From Methyloprofundus sp. (lineage in GTDB: Bacteria; Pseudomonadota; Gammaproteobacteria; Methylococcales; Methylomonadaceae), in NCBI GenBank assembly GCA_016592635.1, contig AP023240.1, positions 1,054,001 to 1,118,000 of the forward strand: a stretch of DNA of 64,000 bases, read 5' to 3'. A model generated the notes under the pieces. The model had not been told where the DNA came from, did no database searches, and saw only the letters and a list, made by a program, of their open reading frames with translations. The position numbers were made by a program, and so were the translations under genes. Of this stretch, positions 7,676-16,227 are shown one piece after another. Position 1 is the first letter of the stretch. Each line of letters opens with the position of its first letter.

Positions 7676-9148
7676 TTACTCTTCCCAAGCTCGTCCATCT
7701 CTGGCCAATAAGGCAACTGAAGCAACTGGCCCCCAGCTGCCGGCTGCATAGCCTTTAGCTTCTTCATTGGTAGCCGCCCATGCATTTTGAATAGAATCAA
7801 TCCAAGCCCAAGCTTGCTCGATTTCTGCACGACTAATAAATAAAGTGGGGTTGCCACGCATCGCTTCTAGAACTAATTTCTCATAGCCTCCAAAAATACG
7901 ACTATTTTTAAAAGTTTCTGAGAAACTTAAATCCAGTTTGGTTTTTTGCAGTTTGATATTTTCATCAATCCCCGGAATTTTATTCAGCATTTGAATTTCG
8001 ATGCCTTCATTAGGTTGCAAATGAATGATTAATTTATTTGCAGGTAATTCACGGTAGCTTTCAGTGAAAATATTGTGGGGTAGTTGTTTGAAATTAATCA
8101 CAATTTCGGTGCGTTTGTTCATCATGCACTTACCGGTGCGTAGGTAGAAAGGAACGCCAGCCCAGCGCCAATTATCAATATCAACGCGTAAAGCCACAAA
8201 ACTTTCAGTGGTGCTGTTAGTGTTGGCACCTTCTTCGTTCAGGTAGCCTGGAACTGCTTTACCTTTTTGGAAACCATCAGTGTATTGGCCACGTACAGTT
8301 TTTTCATGTACGTTTTCGGCGGTGATTGGGCGTAATGCATCCAGTACTTTAATTTTTTCATTGTGAATGCTTTGGGCTTCCAGATTGACTGGTGGCTCCA
8401 TAGCAACAAAAGTTAAAATTTGTAGTAAATGGTTTTGCACCATATCGCGTAATTGACCTGTATGGTCAAAGTATTCCCAACGGCCCTCAATGCCTACTTC
8501 TTCAGCAACGGTAATTTGCACTGAATCAATGGTGTTATGATCCCAGTTGGTCGTAAAAATTGAGTTGGCAAAACGTAGAGCTAATAAATTAAGGACAGTT
8601 TCTTTGCCTAAATAATGGTCGATACGGAAAACTTGATCGTCATTAAAGACACTGGCAACCACATCATTAATCTCTTTGGAAGACGCGAGATCATGACCAA
8701 TTGGCTTTTCCATGACCATACGTGATTTGTCGGTTAATACGCCAGAGTGATCTAAGCCTTGGCAAATATGCTTGAATAGAAAAGGTGCAACGGCAAAATA
8801 GTTCACCATGATGCGTTTACTGGAGTCAGTAATTTCGTTGAAAATTTTAAATTCTTCAGGCTTGGTCAAATCCATTTGATGGTAGGATAAGCGAGCTGAG
8901 AGCTTTTTCCAGATGGCTTCATCAAGAGGGTGGCCTAAAAATTCCTGTAAACTTTTATAGGCAATTTTAATGAAACTTGCACTATCTTCTTCTAGTCTGT
9001 CGACTGCAATAATACGGGTATCATCTTCTAAAAAATTTCCATTCTCTAGGCGGTAGAGTGAAATGATTAATTTACGACGGGATAAATCACCTAAGCCACC
9101 ATAAATCACTAGATCGCAAGGTTCAAATGTTTTTTCTGTTGAGGTCAT
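7676..9148 (-). CDS. zwf: glucose-6-phosphate 1-dehydrogenase
   Basis: Oxidises glucose 6-phosphate to 6-phosphogluconolactone with NAD(P)+, feeding the oxidative pentose phosphate or Entner-Doudoroff route. In ribulose-monophosphate methanotrophs it takes part in cyclic formaldehyde oxidation. The 490-aa length is normal for the family. Visible motifs are the nucleotide loop YGGLGDLSRRKL near the N-terminus and the substrate site RIDHYLGKETV. I chose the ATG at 9148: the frame extends 42 codons further up, but that extension is hydrophobic and unlike the family. No other Entner-Doudoroff gene is adjacent. Confidence 0.95.
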   Translation of the reverse strand: MTSTEKTFEPCDLVIYGGLGDLSRRKLIISLYRLENGNFLEDDTRIIAVDRLEEDSASFIKIAYKSLQEFLGHPLDEAIWKKLSARLSYHQMDLTKPEEFKIFNEITDSSKRIMVNYFAVAPFLFKHICQGLDHSGVLTDKSRMVMEKPIGHDLASSKEINDVVASVFNDDQVFRIDHYLGKETVLNLLALRFANSIFTTNWDHNTIDSVQITVAEEVGIEGRWEYFDHTGQLRDMVQNHLLQILTFVAMEPPVNLEAQSIHNEKIKVLDALRPITAENVHEKTVRGQYTDGFQKGKAVPGYLNEEGANTNSTTESFVALRVDIDNWRWAGVPFYLRTGKCMMNKRTEIVINFKQLPHNIFTESYRELPANKLIIHLQPNEGIEIQMLNKIPGIDENIKLQKTKLDLSFSETFKNSRIFGGYEKLVLEAMRGNPTLFISRAEIEQAWAWIDSIQNAWAATNEEAKGYAAGSWGPVASVALLARDGRAWEE

Positions 9149-9287
9149 GTTTTTATTATTTTGAGAAGTGGTTTGCCTTGCTTTAAATAAAGCAGGGAAT
9201 GAAATACAATGACAAGTCAGTAATATACATAATTTAAAGTATATTACCCTGAATGTAAAAAGTAAATATGACAATAAGAGGTGTTAA

Positions 9288-9503
9288 ATGAAATTTAATC
9301 CATGTAGAGGTAGTGCTTTTTGTACAGATGCAGGCACTCATTGTGAAGGTTGTGGCAGATCTCATGTTGAAATTGCCGAGACTAAAGCACTAGTAAAAGG
9401 CTTGGTTGAGTTTGTGCAAAAACAAGATTATGACAACGTAGAAGATTTTGCTGCGTCTATTAGTGCTTCATTAGTAAAAAAAGTACATGAAGCTAAGGAC
9501 TGA
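9288..9503 (+). CDS. small cysteine-rich protein (DUF1289-like)
   Basis: A 71-aa protein with four N-terminal cysteines arranged C6-x5-C12-x6-C19-x2-C22 (the last three in CTDAGTHCEGCGR), then a helical tail. The Cys pattern followed by Gly-Cys-x-Arg resembles the DUF1289 family and suggests a zinc or iron-sulfur site. It is divergent from zwf (139 bp) and 57 bp upstream of dhaL. Function unknown. Confidence 0.6.
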   Translation: MKFNPCRGSAFCTDAGTHCEGCGRSHVEIAETKALVKGLVEFVQKQDYDNVEDFAASISASLVKKVHEAKD

Positions 9504-9560
9504 GAATTTTTTATAAATCCCTAAATAATTTAATAATAAAGATTTAGAAAGGAGCTTAAG

Positions 9561-10193
9561 GTGTCAATTACCCCAGAAATTTTACCTGACCTTATTCAGG
9601 CACTGAATGATGTGATTGCAGATAATGCTCTTGAAGTTGCTGAGCTGGACAGAGCGATTGGTGACGGCGATCATGTGGTCAATTTACAACGTGGGTTAAC
9701 TGCGTTGGTGGAGCAACAAGCGCAGATAGCTGAGCTAGATTGGGTAAGTGCCTGGCAAAAAATAGGTATGATTTGCATGAGCAAAATAGGGGGAGCATCA
9801 GGTTCACTGTTTGGTACCTTATTTGTCTCTATGGCGAAAGCAGCAAAAGGCAAGACAGTAGATATTGCTGTTTTTGCTGAGGCATTTTTGGCGGGTGTCG
9901 AGTCGATGAAGTTGCGCGGCAAAGCTGAGGCAGGCGAGAAAACTATGCTGGATGTACTCATTCCTGTTGCGTTATTTTTACAACAATCGGTTGATATGCA
10001 ATTACCTGACTTATTGGAACAGGTACAGGTAACAGCTAGTAAAGGGGTAGAGTCTACGCGCGATATGTTGGCGACTAAGGGGCGTGCGTCATTTTTAGGT
10101 GAGCGCAGTTTGGGGCATATTGATGCAGGCGCAAAAAGTAGTCAGTTAATGATTGGTGCGATCGTAGTGATTTTGCAAGGAAAGTGTGAGTGA
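9561..10193 (+). CDS. dhaL: dihydroxyacetone kinase DhaL-domain protein
   Basis: A 210-aa DAK-phosphatase (DhaL) domain, the ADP/ATP-binding half of dihydroxyacetone kinase. The Mg-ADP motif D-x3-GDGDH is seen as RAIGDGDHVVN near residue 30, and a Gly/Ser-rich loop (KIGGASGSLFGT) follows. The start is GTG with AAGGAG seven bases upstream. The partner DhaK is not adjacent, and the gene overlaps roxA by four bases instead. It may work with a DhaK encoded elsewhere. Confidence 0.8.
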   Translation: MSITPEILPDLIQALNDVIADNALEVAELDRAIGDGDHVVNLQRGLTALVEQQAQIAELDWVSAWQKIGMICMSKIGGASGSLFGTLFVSMAKAAKGKTVDIAVFAEAFLAGVESMKLRGKAEAGEKTMLDVLIPVALFLQQSVDMQLPDLLEQVQVTASKGVESTRDMLATKGRASFLGERSLGHIDAGAKSSQLMIGAIVVILQGKCE

Positions 10194-11371
10194 CAAAATT
10201 TTTTAATACTGATTTAAGCCAGCAACAGTTTCTACAGCAATATTGGCAAAAAAAGCCTTTATTAATTCGCCAAGCATTTCCTGACTTTATATCGCCGATT
10301 AGCCCTGACGATTTGGCAGGCTTGGCATGTGAACCTGAGATAGAATCTCGGCTTATTGAAGAGCATGGTCAGGGGGGGGGGGCATGGCAGGTCACTTGTG
10401 GGCCATTAACAGAACAGGATTTCGCGCGTTTGTCGGAAACGCATTGGACCATGTTAGTACAAGATGTTGATAAGCACCTGCCAGAATTACAATATTTGCT
10501 CGACCCATTTCGATTTATTCCCGATTGGCGACGCGATGATTTAATGATTAGTTATGCACCAGAATGTGGTTCGGTAGGGCCACATACGGATAGCTACGAT
10601 GTTTTTTTGCTACAAGCTATGGGAGAGCGTCGCTGGCAAATTATTGATGAGCCTATTCATGTCGCTAAATTAATTGATGGTATAGAATTGCAGATTCTAG
10701 AGGAATTTAGCCCTGATCAGGAATGGCAGTTGCAACTTGGGGATATGCTCTATTTACCACCGCATATTGCGCACCATGGTGTGGCTTTGAATGATTGCAT
10801 GACCTTTTCCATTGGGTTTCGTGCGCCGACTCGTGTCGATATGTTGGATGCTTTGGTGAATACGATGTTGGAGCAGGGCGTGGGGAAGGAGCTCTATACT
10901 GACCCTGAGTTATTAGCAACTGCACAGTCAGGTGAAATTGATACAGATTCGGTGGCAAGAATAAAAAAAATGTTACATCAGGTGATAGACTCGGCAGAAC
11001 CTGTTTTAGCAAGTGCTATTGGTAAGTTAGTGACTGAGACTAAACCTGTGCTACAGGATTTGGCAATGGAGGCGGGGAGTGACTTACTGACTATAGAGCA
11101 ATTAAATACTTATTTTGAGTTGGGGCGCATTTTACAACGTAACCAATATTTTCGTTTTGCTTGGGTTAGTAATGCAAAGGGCGGACAATTATTTGTTGCA
11201 GGTGAAGCGTATACAGTTGCTAGGGAAGGCGTTAATAATTTGAGTCTATTAACCGAGAATGTAACGTTGAGTACTGAGGATTGGCAGAAAATTAAGCAAG
11301 ATGATTCAGTTGCGCATTTATTGTGTCAACTAGTTGCTGAAGGCGCTTGGTTCTGGCAAGAAATTGAGTAG
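10190..11371 (+). CDS. roxA: cupin-type ribosomal oxygenase (RoxA/YcfD family)
   Basis: A 2-oxoglutarate/Fe(II) JmjC-like oxygenase. The E. coli homologue hydroxylates an arginine of ribosomal protein L16. The 393-aa length fits. Iron ligands are H132-x-D134 in VGPHTDSYD and a distal His at 195/196 in YLPPHIAHHG. Start is GTG, overlapping the dhaL stop (GTGA). Residues ~60-64 (Gln-Gly-Gly-Gly) are encoded by an uninterrupted run of 11 G at 10372-10382, which would be prone to slippage. The frame is intact as read. Confidence 0.88.
   Translation: MTKFFNTDLSQQQFLQQYWQKKPLLIRQAFPDFISPISPDDLAGLACEPEIESRLIEEHGQGGGAWQVTCGPLTEQDFARLSETHWTMLVQDVDKHLPELQYLLDPFRFIPDWRRDDLMISYAPECGSVGPHTDSYDVFLLQAMGERRWQIIDEPIHVAKLIDGIELQILEEFSPDQEWQLQLGDMLYLPPHIAHHGVALNDCMTFSIGFRAPTRVDMLDALVNTMLEQGVGKELYTDPELLATAQSGEIDTDSVARIKKMLHQVIDSAEPVLASAIGKLVTETKPVLQDLAMEAGSDLLTIEQLNTYFELGRILQRNQYFRFAWVSNAKGGQLFVAGEAYTVAREGVNNLSLLTENVTLSTEDWQKIKQDDSVAHLLCQLVAEGAWFWQEIE
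10372..10382 (+). repeat. poly-G (11) mononucleotide tract within roxA
   Basis: Eleven consecutive G within the roxA reading frame. It is the longest homopolymeric G run I noticed in the window. Gain or loss of one base would truncate the protein at about one sixth of its length. It could also mark a sequencing-error-prone site. Confidence 0.85.
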
Positions 11372-11377
11372 TGATGG

Positions 11378-12520
11378 TTAAGCTAATCCCCAAATCTCGT
11401 CCCTATTTAATTGCAAATCGTCCAGTCTAGGGATAACTTCAGTAATGCCGAAAATATCTTTATGGATCGTTTCGCGTTTTTTGGGGATGTCGTAGTAGTA
11501 ACCTTGAGGGTCAATAATACTGAGTACTATGGGTGAGTCAGCATTTTTTGTCCCCCTTCTTAGTACGATAGCGGTATCGCGATTAGCTAGTTTGACAAAA
11601 GTACCTGGTGGGTAAATGCCCATTTCTTTTACTAAGAGCATCGCGCAGGCTTCATCAACTGATTTGCCGCGCTGGATGAAAATATCTTGTAGTGCTTTTT
11701 TTACGTAGAAGCCATCACGATACTTTCTTGGTAAGATCATGGCGCTATAAATATCGGTAAGGGATAAGATTTTTGCATAAATTGGAATGCTGTCGCCTGT
11801 TAATCCATTAGGATAACCTTTTCCATCAGGGCGTTCATGATGATATGACACGGTATCCAGCCATTCGTTATAATGTATGCCTAAACCTTGCATGATTTCT
11901 TTGCTGCGATAAGGGTGTTCTTTAATGGCTTGACGTTGCTGGTCACTTAATTTTTCGGTTTGATTGGTCAATTGCGCTTGTAAGCTCAGCATACCAATGT
12001 TTTGGGTTAAGGCTGCCGCTATATAAAATAGCCGGTCTTCAGACGGTATTTTTTGGCGACGCAACATCAGTTCACTTAACATCGCACAAAGTACAGGGTG
12101 TACATTGGTATAAGCAGAGTTTTGGTCTAGAATGATTGCACCTAAGGCAGCATCCGAATTTTCATAGCAAAGTTTTTGTACGACCGTTGCTAAGCGGATG
12201 ACTCTATGTGCATAATTGCTTTCTACCGAGCTTTCCATATCAAGCAAGATTTGTTTCAGGGTAATTTTTATAACATCGAGTACCTTGAATGGCGAATCTA
12301 ATGCAAAAGCTGCTTTTTTTTTATTTAGAGCTTCTTGTTGCTCTTGTTCTAATTTTGTCGGGTTTCTATAAAGACCGCGACTGACTAAAATACCTTTTTG
12401 TTTTTCAGTGCTGACTATACGACCGTTATCAAGTAGTAATTCATCACTGGCACCATAAACTGACCAAGGTAATGGCTGTCCGACATCGATATCATCAGCA
12501 GTTAACCTTATTTTTTGCAT
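11378..12520 (-). CDS. degenerate HD-GYP domain protein
   Basis: A 380-aa protein related to HD-GYP cyclic-di-GMP phosphodiesterases. The GYP part is intact (HHERPDGKGYP, then LSLTDIYSAM), as is the downstream helix with a metal-type His (KEHPYRSKEI). The diagnostic HD dyad, normally LLHDIG, reads LTQNIG, so two metal ligands are replaced and full catalysis is unlikely. It may be a c-di-GMP sensor. I chose the ATG at 12520 because AAGGAG lies just upstream; the longer frame adds 30 unlikely residues. It converges on roxA. Confidence 0.78.
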   Translation of the reverse strand: MQKIRLTADDIDVGQPLPWSVYGASDELLLDNGRIVSTEKQKGILVSRGLYRNPTKLEQEQQEALNKKKAAFALDSPFKVLDVIKITLKQILLDMESSVESNYAHRVIRLATVVQKLCYENSDAALGAIILDQNSAYTNVHPVLCAMLSELMLRRQKIPSEDRLFYIAAALTQNIGMLSLQAQLTNQTEKLSDQQRQAIKEHPYRSKEIMQGLGIHYNEWLDTVSYHHERPDGKGYPNGLTGDSIPIYAKILSLTDIYSAMILPRKYRDGFYVKKALQDIFIQRGKSVDEACAMLLVKEMGIYPPGTFVKLANRDTAIVLRRGTKNADSPIVLSIIDPQGYYYDIPKKRETIHKDIFGITEVIPRLDDLQLNRDEIWGLA

Positions 12521-12613
12521 GGCTTCTCCTTGTGAATGATTAAGAGCTTGATAGAGAATAATAACAGAATAGCATGCAAACAAGCCTATCTGGCGGGTAA
12601 TAAGCTGCAAACT

Positions 12614-12648
12614 TTGAACTAGTACTCAAAACGAGAGTGCTAGTTCAA
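12614..12648. promoter_or_regulatory. 14-bp inverted repeat upstream of the serine-cycle operon
   Basis: TTGAACTAGTACTC (12614-12627) and GAGTGCTAGTTCAA (12635-12648) match as an inverted repeat at 13 of 14 positions with a 7-nt loop. It lies 10 bp upstream of the presumed -35 of mcl and upstream of the divergent HD-GYP gene. It is therefore an operator candidate. Confidence 0.45.
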
Positions 12649-12658
12649 TATCATAAAA

Positions 12659-12686
12659 TTGACTTTATAGCACTTAGCGGTACAAT
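12659..12686 (+). promoter_or_regulatory. sigma-70 promoter for mcl
   Basis: TTGACT (12659-12664) and TACAAT (12681-12686) are separated by 16 bp. Transcription would start near 12693, about 80 nt before the mcl ATG. Confidence 0.55.
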
Positions 12687-12775
12687 TAGGGGTTAATTTT
12701 GATTTAGACTGGGATAGTCTGCCAATCACTAAGTCACTATCTGCAATTATTTTACAGAAGTAGGAAGCTATTTAA

Positions 12776-13726
12776 ATGAGTCATACCTTATATGAAGCAA
12801 ACGCACAACGGGTACACCGTTGTGAATTAGCCGTTCCAGGGTCAAGCCCGGAAATGTTTGAAAAAGCATTGAAAAGTGGCGTAGATGTTATTTTTCTTGA
12901 TCTTGAAGATGCTGTTGCACCTGATGACAAGTTGCAGGCACGTAAAAATGTTATTAATGCAATTAATGATTTGGATTGGGCAGGGCATGGTATTACCGTT
13001 TCTATTCGCATTAACGGCCTAGATACACAATACATGGTACGTGACGTTGTTGACTTGGTCGAGCAGTGTGGCGAGAAAATAGATACCATTTTAATTCCTA
13101 AAGTAGGGGTTTATAGTGATGTCTATATGGTTGAATCGATGCTGAACCAGCTAGAGATGCAACAAGGCATGACCAAAAAAATTGGTATTGAATGTTTGAT
13201 TGAAACAGCATTGGGTATGGCGAATGTTGAAGATATTGCTAAGCAAGGCAATATTGGTGGTCGCCTAGAAGCGCTACATTTTGGTGTTGCTGATTATGCT
13301 GCGAGTAACCGTGCTAGAACTACTAATATTGGTGGTTTGAATCCTGATTATCCTGGTGATCAATGGCATTTCGCTATTAGTAGAATGACAGTTGCTTGTC
13401 GTGCTTATGGTCTGCGAGCTATTGACGGACCATTTGGTGATATTAAAGATCCTGATGGCTTTAAAGATGCGGCGCGTAGAGCTGCGGCATTAGGTTGTGA
13501 AGGAAAATGGGCCATTCACCCATCACAAATTGCATTGGCAAACGAAGTGTTTACGCCACCACAGTCAGAAGTGGATAAAGCTAAACGTATTTTAGAAGCG
13601 TTAAAAGAAGCGGCAGCACAAGGTAAAGGTGCAGCAGCATTAGACGGACGTTTGATAGACGCGGCTTCTGAGAAAATGGCTAATAATGTGGTGAGTACCG
13701 CTGCAGCGATTGCTGCGAAAGCGTAG
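12776..13726 (+). CDS. mcl: malyl-CoA lyase
   Basis: HpcH/HpaI-type aldolase (316 aa) that cleaves malyl-CoA to acetyl-CoA and glyoxylate in the serine cycle. Family signatures seen include the Mg-binding LDLEDAV segment near residue 40, the Arg in IRINGLDT and the IECLIET strand. The long C-terminal lid (from about residue 240) is typical of malyl-CoA/citramalyl-CoA lyases rather than short citE subunits. It is followed 81 bp later by mtkA-mtkB, whose product it would consume. Confidence 0.92.
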   Translation: MSHTLYEANAQRVHRCELAVPGSSPEMFEKALKSGVDVIFLDLEDAVAPDDKLQARKNVINAINDLDWAGHGITVSIRINGLDTQYMVRDVVDLVEQCGEKIDTILIPKVGVYSDVYMVESMLNQLEMQQGMTKKIGIECLIETALGMANVEDIAKQGNIGGRLEALHFGVADYAASNRARTTNIGGLNPDYPGDQWHFAISRMTVACRAYGLRAIDGPFGDIKDPDGFKDAARRAAALGCEGKWAIHPSQIALANEVFTPPQSEVDKAKRILEALKEAAAQGKGAAALDGRLIDAASEKMANNVVSTAAAIAAKA

Positions 13727-13743
13727 CGCTAACAGTTATTGAT

Positions 13744-13770
13744 AAAAAGGTCGCTTATGCGGCCTTTTTT
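13744..13770 (+). terminator. hairpin terminator between mcl and mtkA
   Basis: AAAAAGGTCGC (13744-13754) pairs with GCGGCCTTTTTT (13759-13770) around TTAT. It is strong enough to reduce read-through into mtkA, so the relative dosage of lyase and thiokinase may be set here. Confidence 0.75.
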
Positions 13771-13807
13771 CGTTGAATTTTAGGTTATTTTATTTAGGGG
13801 AGGTGCT

Positions 13808-14995
13808 ATGGATATTCATGAGTATCAGGCGAAAGAAATTTTAGAAGGTTATGGCGTTAAAATTGCCGAAGGTGGTTTAGCGTATAGTCCGGAAGATGCA
13901 GTACAGCGTGCTAGAGAAATTGGCGGTAATGCTTGGGCGGTGAAAGCACAAATTCATTCAGGTGCACGTGGTAAAGCGGGTGGTGTGAAAATTTGCTTTT
14001 CTCACGAAGAAGTGGAAGCTGCTGCTGATAGTATGTTGGGTAAAAAAATGGTTACTCATCAAACAGGTCCAGCAGGTAAAGTGTGTTCACGCTTATATAT
14101 TGAAGCAGGAACTGATATTGATAAAGAATTGTATTTCAGCTTTTTGGTAGATCGTGCCCATGAGCGTATTGTCATGGTTGGTTCAGCTGAAGGCGGTATG
14201 GAAATTGAAGATTTAGCGGAAAACAACCCTGATGCCATTAAGAAAATTTATATAGACCCTGCAGTAGGTTTATTAGACTTTCAAGCACGTAAAATGGGTT
14301 TTGCTCTAGGTCTAGAAGCGTCACAGATTAGTCATGCCGTTAAGTTGATTACTGGTTGTTACCGTGCCATGCGTGACTTAGATGCTAATATGTTGGAAAT
14401 CAATCCATTGGTGGTGACGAAAAGTGGTGAATTAATTACTTTAGATGCCAAAATGGGTTTTGATGATAATGCCTTATTCCGCCGTCAAAAAGTCGCAGAA
14501 CTACGCGATAAAACTCAAGAAGATCCACGCGAAATGGCTGCGGCTGATCGTGGTTTAAGCTATGTGGGGTTGGATGGTGATATTGGTTGTATGATTAATG
14601 GTGCTGGCTTAGCGATGGCAACCATGGATATGATCAAATTGGCTGGTGGTGAGCCCGCTAACTTTTTAGACGTGGGTGGAGGTGCTTCGCCAGAGCGTAC
14701 TGAAAAAGCGTTTCGTTTAGTATTAGCTGACGAAGGTGTTAAAGCGATGTTGGTAAATATCTTTGCTGGTATCAATCGTTGTGATTGGATTGCCGAAGGT
14801 GTGGTACATGCCGTGAAAAAAATCGACATGAAAATTCCATTGATTGTGCGATTATCAGGTACTAACGTCGAAGAAGGTCGTAAAATTATTGCCGACAGTG
14901 GCTTGCCTATTATTACTGCAACCACATTGGCAGAAGCCGCTGAAAAAGCAGTGCAAGCACGTAATGAGCAAGTAGCAAAAGAAGGAGCAGCATAA
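13808..14995 (+). CDS. mtkA: malate-CoA ligase (malate thiokinase) beta subunit
   Basis: ATP-grasp subunit of the succinyl-CoA synthetase superfamily (395 aa), activating malate with ATP and CoA. The N-terminus [12 protein letters not shown] is characteristic, with ATP-grasp Lys/Gly residues in [16 protein letters not shown] and the ligase domain in [12 protein letters not shown]. Succinyl-CoA synthetase beta (SucC) is the main alternative. Position directly after malyl-CoA lyase and the absence of TCA-cycle neighbours favour malate thiokinase. AGGGGAGG supplies a strong ribosome-binding site. Confidence 0.88.
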   Translation: MDIHEYQAKEILEGYGVKIAEGGLAYSPEDAVQRAREIGGNAWAVKAQIHSGARGKAGGVKICFSHEEVEAAADSMLGKKMVTHQTGPAGKVCSRLYIEAGTDIDKELYFSFLVDRAHERIVMVGSAEGGMEIEDLAENNPDAIKKIYIDPAVGLLDFQARKMGFALGLEASQISHAVKLITGCYRAMRDLDANMLEINPLVVTKSGELITLDAKMGFDDNALFRRQKVAELRDKTQEDPREMAAADRGLSYVGLDGDIGCMINGAGLAMATMDMIKLAGGEPANFLDVGGGASPERTEKAFRLVLADEGVKAMLVNIFAGINRCDWIAEGVVHAVKKIDMKIPLIVRLSGTNVEEGRKIIADSGLPIITATTLAEAAEKAVQARNEQVAKEGAA

Positions 14996-15882
14996 TGGCG
15001 ATTTTAATTAATAAAGAAACTCGCATTATTGTGCAAGGATTTACCGGCAAAATCGGTACTTTTCATGCACAAGATATGATCAATTATGGCTCGAATGTTG
15101 TAGGTGGTGTTACCCCAGGTAAAGGTGGGCAAACGCATTTAGATCGACCTGTTTTTAATACAGTCAAAGAATCAGTGCAACAAGTGGGTGCAGAAGCAAG
15201 TATTGTTTTCGTACCCCCCGCTTTTGCAGCAGATTCTATTATGGAAGCAGCAGATGCGGGCATTAAATATTGTGTATCGGTTACCGATGGTATCCCGACG
15301 CAGGATATGATGAAAGTAAAGCAATACCTACGTAAATTCCCAATTGAAGAGCGTATGGTACTAACAGGCCCTAACTGTGCAGGTACGATTAGTCCTGGGC
15401 AAGCCATGTTGGGTATTATGCCAGGGCATATTTATATAGAAGGTGTAGTCGGTGTAGTAGGGCGTTCTGGTACTTTAGGGTATGAAGCAGCAGATCAAAT
15501 GCGAGAATTGGGTATTGGTATTTCAACTTCGGTTGGTATTGGTGGTGACCCAATTAATGGTAGCTCACATCGTGATATCTTTAAAAAGTTTGAGCAAGAT
15601 GATGCCACTAAAATTGTATTAATGATCGGTGAAATTGGTGGGCCGCAAGAAGTTGAAGCGGGTATCTATGCAAGCAAGCATATGAATAAGCCTGTGGTTG
15701 CTTATATCGCTGGTTTGACAGCACCTAAAGGTCGTCGTATGGGGCATGCAGGTGCTATTATTTCATCTGCTGGTGAAAGTGCGGCTGAAAAAGTTGCAAT
15801 GTTGCAAGACTTAGGTGTGACTATTGCGCCGACTCCATCTGCTATGGGTGAAACAATTGCTAAGGTTTTAGCTAAAATGTAA
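14995..15882 (+). CDS. mtkB: malate-CoA ligase (malate thiokinase) alpha subunit
   Basis: CoA-binding subunit (295 aa). The N-terminal Rossmann segment VQGFTGKIGTFH and the phospho-histidine loop GRRMGHAGAI, whose His is phosphorylated during catalysis, are visible. It overlaps mtkA by one base (TAATG), so translation is coupled. Its last ~55 bp plus 3' flank occur again, decayed, at 17134-17250. Confidence 0.9.
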   Translation: MAILINKETRIIVQGFTGKIGTFHAQDMINYGSNVVGGVTPGKGGQTHLDRPVFNTVKESVQQVGAEASIVFVPPAFAADSIMEAADAGIKYCVSVTDGIPTQDMMKVKQYLRKFPIEERMVLTGPNCAGTISPGQAMLGIMPGHIYIEGVVGVVGRSGTLGYEAADQMRELGIGISTSVGIGGDPINGSSHRDIFKKFEQDDATKIVLMIGEIGGPQEVEAGIYASKHMNKPVVAYIAGLTAPKGRRMGHAGAIISSAGESAAEKVAMLQDLGVTIAPTPSAMGETIAKVLAKM

Positions 15883-15924
15883 GCCTATCTATGGGCTTGT
15901 AGCTTGAGTCATATTGAATATTGA

Positions 15925-15965
15925 AAGCCGTACCTTGATTGATATTGAGGTGCGGTTTTTTTTTG
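15925..15965 (+). terminator. terminator of the mcl-mtk region
   Basis: GCCGTACCTT pairs, with G-U wobbles, with GAGGTGCGGT and is followed by nine or more T. Confidence 0.65.
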
Positions 15966-16146
15966 CTTTGAATTAACTTATTTTTGAATGATCATGAAGT
16001 CATCTATTAGAGGTGGTACACGATCATTATAAGTTATTGATTATTTTATAAATTTACTTTGTCGGCTGATGATTGTTGCTAGCTTTAGGCTAAGGGGGTA
16101 TCATAAGTTTGCCCTACGGATGTAAAAGTAATTAAGTAGTGCTCAC

Positions 16147-16173
16147 CGCAACAGTTGATTATGAATTGTTGCG
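16147..16173. promoter_or_regulatory. inverted repeat upstream of the LamG gene
   Basis: CGCAACAGTT (16147-16156) and AATTGTTGCG (16164-16173) are complementary at 9 of 10 positions with a 7-nt loop. The repeat lies 54 bp upstream of the LamG gene start and could be an operator. Confidence 0.35.
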
Positions 16174-16227
16174 AATTAAATGCTCAATAAAAAATATAAA
16201 ATTATTAAAATCAAGGATATATGAATT

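Noticed and set aside
9149..9274. N-terminal extension of zwf
   Set aside because: Hydrophobic stretch absent from the family; the normal N-terminus begins at 9148.
16098..16122. Sigma-54 promoter before the LamG gene
   Set aside because: The GG and GC elements are 12 bp apart, not 10.
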